Assembly (NCBI RefSeq): GCF_030253575.1
Contig: NC_080561.1
Coordinates: 10,264,501-10,328,500 of the forward strand
From: Rhododendron vialii
Lineage: Eukaryota; Streptophyta; Magnoliopsida; Ericales; Ericaceae
Direction of reading: 5' to 3'
DNA length: 64,000 nucleotides
Shown here: one piece after another, positions 35,711 through 46,420 of the stretch
Layout of the letters: each line of letters opens with the position of its first letter
Position numbering within the stretch: the stretch's first letter is position 1
The notes under the pieces: model-generated
Databases searched by the model: none
The model's input: only the letters and a program-made list of their open reading frames with translations
Told to the model about the DNA's origin: nothing
Position numbers and translations under genes: made by a program

Positions 35711-37153
35711 GAATCAATATTGATTTATATTTAGATTTTTATACGCTTGAGAACAATCCCACAAAGGTCTGTCAAAATAGTGAGTTTCGCGCTGCTAAAG
35801 AAAGGATCGGTGATTTAACAGGAACTTGTGTCCAGCCATCTTGACTGGGGCTTTTCCGATTGTTCTCTCGTGTAGTTTCTTCTAAGTATTGGTTAATAAA
35901 GTGAGCCAAATTTTAAAAGGCATTTGCGAATTTACGATTCTGTTCCATTAATCAAATTCTTTAGCATCTTCATATGCATCGATGTGGGATAAGCCTCATT
36001 GGATCGTTTTGGCAATCCGACACAGTTTACCAGAGCTCGGGGTCCCCGAATGACCAACATCCTTCGACGATGATGAGTCATTCTACCGTTTGATTGTTGC
36101 TTTGCGGTTACGTGGGCAGCGGTAGGTATATCTTGGCTTTAGTCCGAAGAACCCGTTACAAGCCAAAACCAGCCTTTGCATATACAAAGCATTAGAACTC
36201 TTCAAACTAAGACCTGCAGGGTAAGATTTACTTACATCTAACCCCCATATACTGTCTATGTGTTACCGCTTTCCCTATCGCATGCATTGTACATACATAT
36301 CGTTTTGCGTAGGCACATATTTAGGGCGGCTTCTAGGTTGTCTCTCTTTCGAGTCTGTCTTATGCTTATTAGGACGCTGTCATGACCTGATGAAGAGTCA
36401 TGCATCTTGATGGTGCATGTTATCAATTTTCAAAGTCTTTAGATCAACAAGACTTTGGGAAATTAAGACTTTTTAAGTCCTTGTCTACATACCTAATCGA
36501 GGTTTCAAACAGAAAATAAGGAACAACGGAGAGAATGCCGTGATGTTTATACCACCTTGGTTTTCGTGCGCAGCACATGCACCGTTTAGGCTATGGTGCT
36601 GTGTCGCCTACGCCGCCCTGCTTTCGGTATCACATCATCTACACCGAGTTGTTCTGACTCCAAAGTTGAAACTTCGAGAACGGAGTAGTCAAAGGCTTAG
36701 ACTATTTTGACATTTCTTAGTGTTAGTCGATTCAAACAAGGATCACCCTCGAAAAGAATTCCGAGGATTTTGATAGCGTCCGAACGTCATGAGACAGACT
36801 CGTTTTTAGTTATAGAGTCTAGGAGGACACCGACGACGACGTGTACATTGCATTATTCTTGTACATAGCTTGCTGCAGGAATGTCACTGAGCTTTCAATT
36901 ACTTTACTGTCTAGTTTGGAACCATTGCACCGAACAAGAGAGTATCGAAAGGAAGAGCCAAACCTATTTGGGAACGTCTTCAGAATCCGATCAAAGGTTT
37001 GTCTGGCTAGAAACCCAGTTAATTGCAACGGAGGCTTCTCCAGGTTTACTGTTGGCCACCCTACAGTCGGGTTCGCCATCGATATTGCAAAAAGCCACAC
37101 CGTCGGCTTCCCCATCTTCAACATCTTCTTCAGGCTTATCAGAAAAACTTGTC
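35711..37153. other. Retrotransposon 5' untranslated interior
   Basis: About 1.4 kb between the primer-binding site and the gag start. An open frame running into gag is present from 36881, but its first 91 residues show no known domain. No other coding region was recognised. Confidence 0.55.
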
Positions 37154-38116
37154 ATGGTAGATCAGCAGCAACCGCTCACTCTGAAAACCATGCTCATGAA
37201 CCTCCAAAACAGTATCACTGCTATGCAACAGAGAGCCACTCAGACTGATGCTTCCATCACTCGTCCGAATGATCTCATCGACACTCATCTTCCACTAGCG
37301 CCAGTACTGGAAGTGGAGGACGAGGATGATAAGGATGTTCATGCAGAACTTGTCTTTGTCGAGGATCCAAATCATGCAGGGCGTCTCATTGTTCAGCCCA
37401 TCTCTAGAGAGGCTTGTGTGCTTACTCCAAACCCAAACCTTGCTGCTGTTAGACCTGTTCAAAATCTTGACATGGCCGCTCTTATGGCCAAGATCGCCAA
37501 ACTGGAGGAAGCTGTTTCAAAATCTGAGAAGATCAGCGCAAGTGGAATTGACCTGGATTGTCTCTATCTGTACTCTAATGCTAGGCTTCCCGACAAATTC
37601 AAGATGCCTGACTTGGTTAAGTTCGATGGGAACGGTGATCCCAAAACTCATCTCTGTGGCTACCATGCTGCAATGAAGCTATTGGGTGTGGAAAATGAGG
37701 CCATGTCTCAGCTTTTTCCTCAGACTCTCTCCGGACCTACTTTCCATTGGTTTCTGTCGCTCGACATCTCCAAAAGAAGAACTTGGGAGGACATTGGGGC
37801 TGCCTTTGTCTCACAGTACAGCTACAACTCTCAGCTCAAGATGACTACTCGTGAGTTGGAGTCCACCAAAATGGAAGCAAATGAGTCCTTCGATGATTTC
37901 GTTACGAGGTGGAGAGCTAAAGCCGCATTAATGACTGATCGCTCGAGCGAGAGGGATCAATTCCGCATCATCTCACGCAATCTTCAGCCCGACTATGCTA
38001 AGAACCTTGTGTTGGTTCAAACATTTGCAAATTTTGAGACTTTCTTTGAGTCTGGTTTGACCATTGAGGATGCACTGCAGAGTGGAATTCTGCTTAAGAG
38101 AGAGTCCTCCTCATAG
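37154..38116 (+). CDS. gag: Retrotransposon Gag-like protein
   Basis: Capsid protein of a Ty3-gypsy element; it would assemble virus-like particles in the cytoplasm. The start is taken at 37154 (MVDQQQPL), although the frame is open from 36881. Of 320 residues, 1-130 hold an acidic stretch (VEDEDDKD, about 53-60) and a short helical region. The retrotransposon gag domain follows at about 145-290 (LPDKFKMPDL, TFHWFLSL, WEDIGAAFVSQYSYN, FDDFVTRWRAKA). The frame stops at a TAG (38114-38116) right after ESSS, although homologous gag sequence continues in frame beyond it. From residue 161 on, the sequence is the first unit of the 588-bp tandem array. The element lacks pol. Confidence 0.78.
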   Translation: MVDQQQPLTLKTMLMNLQNSITAMQQRATQTDASITRPNDLIDTHLPLAPVLEVEDEDDKDVHAELVFVEDPNHAGRLIVQPISREACVLTPNPNLAAVRPVQNLDMAALMAKIAKLEEAVSKSEKISASGIDLDCLYLYSNARLPDKFKMPDLVKFDGNGDPKTHLCGYHAAMKLLGVENEAMSQLFPQTLSGPTFHWFLSLDISKRRTWEDIGAAFVSQYSYNSQLKMTTRELESTKMEANESFDDFVTRWRAKAALMTDRSSERDQFRIISRNLQPDYAKNLVLVQTFANFETFFESGLTIEDALQSGILLKRESSS

Positions 38117-40567
38117 AAAGCGAAGCCGAGGGCTTATTCTGGAAATAATAGCGCGCTGTTTGGTAACAGCAACTACTCCAATACAGCCACAAGTGGGAGA
38201 GATGCTCTGAGTTTTGGGAGCGGTGATCCCAAAACTCATCTCTGTGGCTACCATGCTGCAATGAAGCTATTGGGTGTGGAAAATGAGGCAATGTCTCAGC
38301 TTTTTCCTCAGACTCTCTCCGGACCTACTTTCCATTGGTTTCTGTCGCTCGACATCTCCAAAAGAAGAACTTGGGAGGACATTGGGGCTGCCTTTGTCTC
38401 ACAGTACAGCTACAACTCTCAGCTCAAGATGACTACTCGTGAGTTGGAGTCCACCAAAATGGAAGCAAATGAGTCCTTCGATGATTTCGTTACGAGGTGG
38501 AGAGCTAAAGCCGCATTAATGACTGATCGCTCGAGCGAGAGGGATCAATTCCGCATCATCTCACGCAATCTTCAGCCCGACTATGCTAAGAACCTTGTGT
38601 TGGTTCAAACATTTGCAAATTTTGAGACTTTCTTTGAGTCTGGTTTGACCATTGAGGATGCACTGCAGAGTGGAATTCTGCTTAAGAGAGAGTCCTCCTC
38701 ATAGAAAGCGAAGCCGAGGGCTTATTCTGGAAATAATAGCGCGCTGTTTGGTAACAGCAACTACTCCAATACAGCCACAAGTGGGAGAGATGCTCTGAGT
38801 TTTGGGAGCGGTGATCCCAAAACTCATCTCTGTGGCTACCATGCTGCAATGAAGCTATTGGGTGTGGAAAATGAGGCAATGTCTCAGCTTTTTCCTCAGA
38901 CTCTCTCCGGACCTACTTTCCATTGGTTTCTGTCGCTCGACATCTCCAAAAGAAGAACTTGGGAGGACATTGGGGCTGCCTTTGTCTCACAGTACAGCTA
39001 CAACTCTCAGCTCAAGATGACTACTCGTGAGTTGGAGTCCACCAAAATGGAAGCAAATGAGTCCTTCGATGATTTCGTTAAGAGGTGGAAAGCTAAAGCC
39101 GCATTAATGACTGATCGCCCGAGCGAGAGGGATCAATTCCGCATCATCTCGCGCAATCTTCAGCCCGACTATGCTAAGAACCTTGTGTTGGTTCAAACAT
39201 TTGCAAATTTTGAGACTTTCTTTGAGTCTGGTTTGACCATTGAGGATGCACTGCAGAGTGGAATTCTGCTTAAGAGAGAGTCCTCCTCATAGAAAGCGAA
39301 GCCGAGGGCTTATTCTGGAAATAATAGCGCGCTGTTTGGTAACAGCAACTACTCCAATACAGCCACAAGTGGGAGAGATGCTCTGAGTTTTGGGAGCGGT
39401 GATCCCAAAACTCATCTCTGTGGCTACCATGCTGCAATGAAGCTATTGGGTGTGGAAAATGAGGCAATGTCTCAGCTTTTTCCTCAGACTCTCTCCGGAC
39501 CTACTTTCCATTGGTTTCTGTCGCTCGACATCTCCAAAAGAAGAACTTGGGAGGACATTGGGGCTGCCTTTGTCTCACAGTACAGCTACAACTCTCAGCT
39601 CAAGATGACTACTCGTGAGTTGGAGTCCACCAAAATGGAAGCAAATGAGTCCTTCGATGATTTCGTTAAGAGGTGGAAAGCTAAAGCCGCATTTATGACT
39701 GATCGCCCGAGCGAGAGGGATCAATTCCGCATCATCTCGCGCAATCTTCAGCCCGACTATGCTAAGAACCTTGTGTTGGTTCAAACATTTGCAAATTTTG
39801 AGACTTTCTTTGAGTCTGGTTTGACCATTGAGGATGCACTGCAGAGTGGAATTCTGCCTAAGGGAGAGTCCTCCTCATAGAAAGCGAAGCCGAGGGCTTA
39901 TTCTGGAAATAATAGCGCGCTGTTTGGTAACAGCAACTACTCCAATACAGCCACAAGTGGGAGAGATGCTCTGAGTTTTGGGAGCGGTGATCCCAAAACT
40001 CATCTCTGTGGCTACCATGCTGCAATGAAGCTATTGGGTGTGGAAAATGAGGCAATGTCTCAGCTTTTTCCTCAGACTCTCTCCGGACCTACTTTCCATT
40101 GGTTTCTGTCGCTCGACATCTCCAAAAGAAGAACTTGGGAGGACATTGGGGCTGCCTTTGTCTCACAGTACAGCTACAACTCTCAGCTCAAGATGACTAC
40201 TCGTGAGTTGAAGTCCACCAAAATGGAAGCAAATGAGTCCTTCGATGATTTCGTTAAGAGGTGGAAAGCTAAAGCCGCATTAATGACTGATCGCCTGAGC
40301 GAGAGGGATCAATTCCACATCATCTCGCGCAATCTTCAGCCCGACTATGCTAAGAACCTTGTGTTGGTTCAAACATTTGCAAACTTTGAGACTTTCTTTG
40401 AGTCTGGTTTGACCATTGAGGATGCACTGCAGAGTGGAATTCTGCCTAGGGGAGAGTCCTCCTCATAGAAAGCGAAGCCGAGGGCTTATTCTGGAAATAA
40501 TAGCGCGCTGTTTGGTAACAGCAACTACTCCAATACAGCCACAAGTGGGAGAGATGCTCTGACTTTT
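37633..40567 (+). repeat. Five tandem 588-bp copies of the gag domain
   Basis: Units start at 37633, 38221, 38809, 39397 and 39985 with CGGTGATCCCAAAACTCATC. The period is exactly 588 bp (196 codons), so every unit is in the same reading frame across the junctions. Each unit contains the gag core, then GAGTCCTCCTCATAG, then KAKPRAYSG-type sequence. Units 1 and 2 are almost identical; units 3-5 carry shared changes (for example TRWRAK becomes KRWKAK) plus private ones. The junction uses the similar words GGGAACGG and GGGAGCGG. Confidence 0.95.
38261..40468 (+). pseudogene. Four extra gag-domain copies, each closed by TAG
   Basis: Open stretches 38261-38704, 38849-39292, 39437-39880 and 40025-40468 each give 147 residues from MKLLGVENEAM to ESSS. 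They duplicate the C-terminal part of Gag. The only interruption between successive copies is one amber codon per unit. There is no sign that they are expressed as separate proteins; ATG is simply the first Met in each unit. Confidence 0.8.
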
Positions 40568-40850
40568 GACTCCAATCGCGCTGCCGATGTCAATTAGGTT
40601 CAAAACGCCCAAAGCTACAGGGCCCAAACCCAACCTCGGAGTTTTTCTGTCTTCGAGGCACCTCTGTCCGCAGTGATGGAGAAACTTTTCAAATACGAGC
40701 ATCTCAAGCCTTTGACCCCAACCTCCTCGCCAAAAGTCCTACCTGCTCGTTACAAGCCTCACATCTTCTGTGCCTTCCACCAAATGCCTGGTCATTCTAC
40801 TGACGTGTGTTATTGTCTTCGACATGAGATTCAAGATTCATTTCCAACTC
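40469..40850 (+). pseudogene. Decayed Gag C-terminus with zinc-knuckle-like motif
   Basis: In frame with Gag, past the last array TAG and another TAG at about 40594, the sequence reads KPHIFCAFHQMPGHSTDVCY, then RHEIQD. This is the C..H..GH..C region found in Tat-type Gag proteins. It shows that the original Gag continued to here and was broken by two amber codons. Confidence 0.7.
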
Positions 40851-41916
40851 TTTGCCTCAACACAACTCTGACCCTCTGGTTGGTCAGATATCTATCACCT
40901 CCACTCAAATCAACCCTAGCTCCACCATATTCAATCCTAGCCACTATATCGTCTCAGAAAGCCAACCCAAACCAATCATATCCATCTCGTTCGAATTTGA
41001 GATTAACATGATGGCTGTAGGTTGGGTAATTGAGGTCTTCACTGCCGACACCTGGATTGACAGTAATGAGAAGCTTACAAAGGAGCGAACTGATGGGCTG
41101 AGGTCCATTGTTCATGGGAGCACCGAGTAGGTTTGGTCGAAGAAGCTGAGAAAGCCGAAGTGCTGTTGTTTGGGCCTGATATCCTCTAGATCCCACCTCT
41201 ATGTGAGGAAGCCAAGGGTAATTAACAATGACAGTCGGTCCTGTCCAATTTTAAATGGCTCGATCACTTTGTATAGTGATCCGCCTATTCAAATCAACGA
41301 CAGCCGGTCCTATCCAATTTTCAATGGCTCGATTATCTTGTATAGTGATCCACCATATCATCAGCGATGGTCAGCCATATCGTCTGTTTTGTCCATTCAG
41401 TCCACAACGACGATCAGATTATCGTCCGATAGTCCGTTCATCCACAACTAATTGTTCCCCAGGAAAGTCCACCTCGGCCTACCCTGAACGACTATCTCTA
41501 CATCAATCTAGCTTCAAATGCATCTTCCAGCAGCCTTATTGCTTTGTCTCGGATGATCTTTGATAAGGAAATTGACTCTGATTCCCAATAGATGGAATTC
41601 ATCCTGCCTGACATGACCTACCCGTGTTTGTTGGAGCGCTTTGTGCCGAGGATAGCTTGATCCACAGCAATGACGGCCTGTCCCGTCCAAATCTACAACG
41701 ACAGCCTGTCCTGTCCAAATTCGATCAACAAGCGGCCATTCACTCGTCCACTTCTACTTCTATCCCTGGCAATGGACCGCCTGTCCATTCTACCAATTAG
41801 GTTCCTTAAGTTTACAAGTCTACTTTCCTAGTATGCTTTGCTCTGGATTGCCTTGAGGGGTGTCTAAAAATCTTTGACATTACTTGTACCAAGTCAATGG
41901 GGCTTCAAGTGCCGTC
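40851..41916. other. Retrotransposon 3' interior without pol
   Basis: No reverse transcriptase or integrase motif could be read in any frame. It contains a two-copy repeat of about 65-70 bp with ACAGYCGGTCC and GTATAGTGATCC (about 41229-41352), and later CCTGTCC-rich units. Confidence 0.6.
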
Positions 41917-41929
41917 AAAGAGGGGCTAC
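41917..41929 (+). other. Polypurine tract
   Basis: AAAGAGGGGCTAC directly precedes the 3' LTR start, the expected plus-strand priming site. Confidence 0.7.
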
Positions 41930-43139
41930 TGTAGACACCCCAATCTGGTCTTCCAGATTAATTTACTTTCGATTTTTGATTCTCCGATGATAAAATGGAT
42001 CAAAAACACCTCGGGAATGATAAGTGTTTGAGCTTTGAGTGTTTGACACCCTTTTGAACCTAACCAAATTAGAGCCACTTCAAAAGCCAAAAACCTTACT
42101 GACACGCGTTGGTTGAGAGCCCGTGCGCGCAGATCAACTTGACAGGTGTTAGTCAATGGTCAAAGCTTGACTATTGACCAACGCGTGAGTAGGTAGTACA
42201 CGCGCGCGACAGAATGACACCAGCGTGCGCTGGTCAAACTGTCAGGTGGTGGTCAACAGTCAAAGTTTGATCGTTGACCCTCGCGCCATAGCGCAACCCC
42301 TTGCGCCCCAGACTAACTCCCGCGCGCGTCAGACTGACTCCATCGCGCGCCGGAGCGCAATGCCTGTTCCCACCAACTTTTCTTGAGGTGGAAACTTGGC
42401 CACCAATGCAACCTCAGCCAGCCTCATGGACTGGCTGAATCCTTCTTTGCAGCCCATATCTACCTCTGTCTCTCTCTCTCCCTATAAATACCCTAATTGT
42501 TCATCCATTTGAAGGGTTCAAGTGTTCCAAAAAATACCAATTGTCAAGTTTCAAGTGATACAAAGCCCTAACCCTAATTCCAAGCAACACAAGCAACCTT
42601 GTTTTCTTGCTTCTATCACTCATGCTTCTTCAAGAATATAGCTTGTTCTTACACCCCAATCAACCTCACACTCAAAGCTCAAGCACATTTCAAACCCCAA
42701 AAAACCAAAGGTATAACTTACCTTTGTTCTGCTTTCTGTTCTGATCCCTGAGGAGGGCTAGCAGGGTCAAGGCTGATAGTCAATACCAGTCTTGGTCCTA
42801 AAGCTGGCAATGTTTCAAAAATCGTCATGGTAGGACCAGCGTGCGACACTCCGTTGCTACACGCGCTGGACCGCGTGGGGATTGGTTTCCTACTGTTCTA
42901 TGTCTTTTTGTACATTTAAATCACTGTTAAGCATGAAAATAATCAGTTTACTGCATTCTTTTGTTAGAAATGCTAGCTATAGTTCAATATGTATTTTTGT
43001 TGTTATGGAGTACCACAGGGACCTTTCTGAACATACCTCAGAACCCAGAAACGTGTAAACCAAGCACTGGTCTGGTTCAGTCCTGCTCGAGCCAGAGCGC
43101 AACCATCGCGCGCCAGACTGCATCTGACCAGTGAGTGGC
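41930..43139 (+). repeat. Truncated 3' LTR
   Basis: It matches 30180-31439 of the 5' LTR and stops abruptly at GTGAGTGGC. The rest of the LTR (the equivalent of 35002-35689) is missing. Confidence 0.85.
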
Positions 43140-43662
43140 GATATCGATGTTTTGTTAACGCCCAAATTCTGAAGTGATTTTGGGTGTTTTGTTAACGCCT
43201 CTAACGATATCGAACAAAGCTCATTTTTTACAGAGACATTAAACGACATATTTAGAACAACATGAGCGGCTCCGATCATCTCTGTGCGACCCGAGCTGAG
43301 AGAAAATGAGATCTGTACACAGCTGCTGTGTACAAGCTGCTGTGCACGTAGCACAGCTCGTTCAAATAACCCAAGTTAATGTTCACTTATTATAGTACTT
43401 TATTGCCTAACTTATTAAAACGCACGTTGCTTTCAACGGTAATGCAAGGAGTATTTTTGGAGGCCCACTCTTGGATGGCCTTCTAGAACAGTACTTCATC
43501 ATTTGCTAAATTAACCTATATACTAGTCTATCCAATATGCATGCCAAAAATACTCAAATACTAGTTAAAAATTTAACATCTTGCACTTATCGTAACTTTT
43601 TATTTAGCTCATCCATATACGATGGGTACCGCAATATTAATCCATGTACGATGAGTTCCGCA
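43140..43662. other. Intergenic stretch after the truncated LTR
   Basis: No gene was recognised. It opens with CGATATCGATGTTTTGTTAACGCCC-type sequence closed by GCCTCTAACGATATCG, and holds the near-perfect palindrome GTACACAGCTGCTGTGTAC (about 43316-43334). Confidence 0.5.
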
Positions 43663-44446
43663 TTAGGCTCCGTTCAGTTGCCAGAAATGTTGTACAGGAA
43701 AGTTATTCTCAGGAAAAGTGAAGTAAAGGAAAAAAAAATCTATTTTCCTGCGAGTGTTCATTTGACAAAATTTTTTTGCAGAAAAACTTAAATTTAGTGG
43801 TTCATTTGTCGAGAAAAGACACTTATGAGAAACTTCTTTATTTCTCATGGCTAAAAGTAACTTTGAGAGCTAACACATACCGAAAAATATATTTTATCAA
43901 ATGCAAAGCCTTAACATGAAGCTTAAAAAATGAAGCTTAAAAATAAGTAGATGATAACAAAATAAACAAATTTTAAACAACTATGCTTGATTAGTTGCCA
44001 ATACAAAAACTTATTGATAAACTGATGATTAGCAAGTATAAAACAAAACTGAAGACTAATGACAAGATAAATAAATACTTCCAAAAAAAATCAATTACTA
44101 ATTTTTTCCACAACAATTATCTCAGAAAGCACCACAGTAATCGAAATTGTTGTTACTCACGTAAATCTCAAAGTGTCTTTTTAAGAATCTAATTCGTATT
44201 TTTTTGGTATTGGAGTCATTTGCTTTTTTTCTTACCTGCCAATTATTTTGGCCCCATAATGGAGAAAACGTTCCCGCAAAATCCTATGCTTTTGGCCGGA
44301 TCACTTTTGCAAGAAAGTAAATCTTGCAGGACAACTTGAGAACATGTTTCCCACTACTTTATTGGCAACTAAATACTGCAAAAGCTACGGGAAAGTTGAT
44401 TTTTCCATCCTTTCTTGTACTTTCTTGACAACTGAACGGGGCCTAA
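43663..44446. mobile_element. About 780-bp non-autonomous DNA transposon
   Basis: Ends TTAGGCTCCGTTCAGTTG and (reverse complement) TTAGGCCCCGTTCAGTTG form terminal inverted repeats; the left repeat continues into CCAGAAATG. The interior is AT-rich and non-coding. The superfamily is not fixed because the target duplication is ambiguous. Confidence 0.75.
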
Positions 44447-44970
44447 TAGAACTCCCCGAAGTTTTTGACATTCGATTATTATTTATTATTTCTTAATGTT
44501 ATTTATCAAAACAAATAATTGATGATATATGAAATATAATGCAAATATTTCACAGAAGTACGTTACTTTTTGATTTGGCACGAAGAAACTCAAAAAATCA
44601 TTAAAAAAAATACTTTTTTTTTGCTCCAAAAATTTAAGTGGGGCTATTATTTTGGAAGAGAGGGAATAGTATTAACTTGTAGTACAATGCCTAAACTTTT
44701 GCTATATGATTTGTTTGAAACCAGTTGGAAACTTGGAAAGGAAAGGAAAATTAAAAAATTCCCGTCCCCTTGTTTTGTTTTAAGAAAGAAGATGAGAAAA
44801 AATTAAAAAAAAAAAAACAAACCAAGTTTTGGTAGTAACACATTTTCCTCTATATTTTCTTCACACTTTTATTCTTAATCGTTTTCCTTTCTTTTCCCTT
44901 TCTTTCATTCCACGAGTTTTTCTCTCTTTTTTCTTTCCATAAGTTCCAAACATACCCTAATTCCCGAGTG
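44447..44970. other. Intergenic stretch upstream of CXE3
   Basis: The part at about 44720-44965 resembles the Harbinger-like MITE at 49873-50081 (GGAAAGGAAAGGAAAATTAA and 'ccataagttccaaacataccctaa'), so it is probably a decayed relative. Confidence 0.45.
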
Positions 44971-44974
44971 ATTT

Positions 44975-45190
44975 TTCAGTGCCGAGCGGATATATCCTAC
45001 GTGATACCTATTCGATGCATCCGAACCGTCCGATACACTTTTAGACGATTTGAATTGAAACTCTCTCTCTCTCTCTTCTCACCTCAACGCTTTCTCTCTC
45101 ATTTTTCTTTCTTCAAATATGAGCCGTTCAAACATGAGATGGACGGCTCAGATGCTCGAAAGAACATCACATGGTATCTGCTCCACACTG
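44975..45190. mobile_element. Foldback element just upstream of CXE3
   Basis: The left side GTGATACCTATTCGATGCATC with GAACCGTCC pairs loosely with the right side GGACGGCTCAGATGCTCG with CACATGGTATC read on the other strand. A CT-rich tract lies in the centre. It ends about 155 bp before the CXE3 start codon. Confidence 0.5.
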
Positions 45191-45345
45191 AAATTTTTTC
45201 CCTAATTCCCCAACTGCCACACCTAAAACCACCTCCCCACCCCCATCTACCATCGTCTCCGTCACCATAACCCACGCCCCACGCTCCTTTTATTTTCTCC
45301 TTCTCTCTCCAAAATTCATCTCTCTCCTCTCTTTCTCTCTCTACG

Positions 45346-46278
45346 ATGGATCCCGACACCAGCGAAATAACCCACCACTTCCCCCCGTTTTTCCAAATCC
45401 ACAAAGACGGCCGAGTCGAGCGGTTCATGGTCTCCCCATTCGTCCCCCCAACCCTCGACCCCCAAACCGGTGTCCAATCGAAAGACGTCTTAATCTCCCC
45501 GGAAACCGGAGTCACCGCCCGGATCTTCTTGCCCAAAACCAACGGCCCAGATCCGATCAAAAAGCTCCCCCTCGTCGTGCACTACCATGGCGGGGGCTTC
45601 TGCGTCGGATCCGCCCTCGGCCCCGCCACCACCCAGTTCCTCACCCGCCTAGTTTCCGAAGCGAACGTCGTCGCCGTCTCGATCGACTACAGGCTCGCTC
45701 CCGAGCACCCGCTGCCCGTCGCGTTCGATGACTCCTGGTCCGCGTTGCAGTGGATTTACACCCACTCTAACGGCACCGGGCCCGAGTCATGGTTAAACCA
45801 GTACGCTGATTTCGGGCGGGTTTTTTTAACGGGCGAGAGTGCTGGAGCAACCATAGCCAATAACATGGCGGTTCGGGAGGGGACCGCTACGGATTTGGAG
45901 GGTTTGCGTGTTCGTGGAGCGGCTTTAGTGCACCCGTATTTTGCAAATGACAAACCGAACGCCATGATGCGGTACATGTATCCGGGGAGTAGCGGGACGG
46001 ATAGTGACCCGATGATGAGTCCGAAGGCGGATTCGGATTTGGGTAAAATGAGTTGTGAGAAGGTGCTGGTGTTCGTGGCGGAGCATGATTTGTTCGGGTT
46101 GAGGCCAATAGGGGTGGAGTATTGTGAGACGTTGAGGAATAGTGGGTGGAAAGGGGATGTGGAATTGGTGGAGAATCAAGGGGAGGATCATGTCTTCCAT
46201 TTGGTTAATCCCACCTGTGAAAATGCTTTGCTTTTGGTTCACAAGTTGGGTTTGTTTGTAAATGATGCTTCGGAATGA
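45346..46278 (+). CDS. Carboxylesterase CXE3
   Basis: An intact single-exon carboxylesterase of 310 residues. The start at 45346 gives the conserved N-terminus MDPDTSEITHHFPPFFQIHK and follows a CT-rich leader. HGGG lies at 81-84, Ser166 in GESAG, Asp248 in AEHDLF, and His282 in GEDHVF. The acid loop has HD where the paralogues have KD or ND. The first half is GC-rich. It is the first of a close pair with CXE4 (1579 bp between them, same strand), consistent with tandem duplication. The activity is most likely hydrolysis of small acyl esters; whether the natural substrate is a hormone ester, flavour ester, xenobiotic or specialised metabolite cannot be told here. A foldback-type segment begins almost at the stop codon. 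Confidence 0.94.
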   Translation: MDPDTSEITHHFPPFFQIHKDGRVERFMVSPFVPPTLDPQTGVQSKDVLISPETGVTARIFLPKTNGPDPIKKLPLVVHYHGGGFCVGSALGPATTQFLTRLVSEANVVAVSIDYRLAPEHPLPVAFDDSWSALQWIYTHSNGTGPESWLNQYADFGRVFLTGESAGATIANNMAVREGTATDLEGLRVRGAALVHPYFANDKPNAMMRYMYPGSSGTDSDPMMSPKADSDLGKMSCEKVLVFVAEHDLFGLRPIGVEYCETLRNSGWKGDVELVENQGEDHVFHLVNPTCENALLLVHKLGLFVNDASE

Positions 46279-46289
46279 TCCCTTGTCAC

Positions 46290-46420
46290 ATTAACAGTTC
46301 AGATCTCATCTCGACAACGAATGATTAAGATGAGGTATGGACCGTCGGATAGCCGAACGGATGATTCGGATTGTGCACAGCACAGTGTTATACACCTTGT
46401 GCATGGATAATACAAGTCTT
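46290..46420. repeat. Foldback-type segment after CXE3
   Basis: CAGATCTCATCTCGACAACG and the later GACCGTCGGATAGCC/GTGCACAGCAC segments match the type of sequence at 23895-24060. It probably forms part of the CXE3 3' UTR. Confidence 0.45.

Larger units (their letters stand above)
30180..43139 (+). mobile_element. Non-autonomous Tat/Ogre-like Ty3-gypsy retrotransposon, gag only
   Basis: Both LTR copies start TGTAGACACCCC. A primer-binding site (TGGTGACTCTGCTAGGGATC) follows the 5' LTR, and a purine tract (AAAGAGGGGC) precedes the 3' LTR. The internal 6.2 kb carries a gag domain amplified into five copies and a decayed zinc-knuckle segment, but no protease, reverse transcriptase, RNase H or integrase motif was seen, so it depends on a related element for movement. 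The 5' LTR carries a 3.5-kb insertion. The 3' LTR is cut short at 43139, so no target duplication can be paired. The LTRs differ by many substitutions and small indels, which implies an old insertion. Confidence 0.85.

Noticed and set aside
38094..40055. Recurring 65-residue minus-strand frames in the gag array
   Set aside because: They recur only because the 588-bp unit recurs; they are antisense to gag and lack motifs.
43140..43215. GTTTTGTTAACGCC words as the rest of the 3' LTR
   Set aside because: About 13 bases resemble the 5' LTR near 31495, but the surrounding sequence does not align, so the LTR is treated as ending at 43139.
45346..46278. CXE copies as 2-hydroxyisoflavanone dehydratase genes
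   Set aside because: That enzyme uses Thr in place of the nucleophilic Ser; all five copies here have Ser in GESAG. The family is shared but the activity is more likely esterase.
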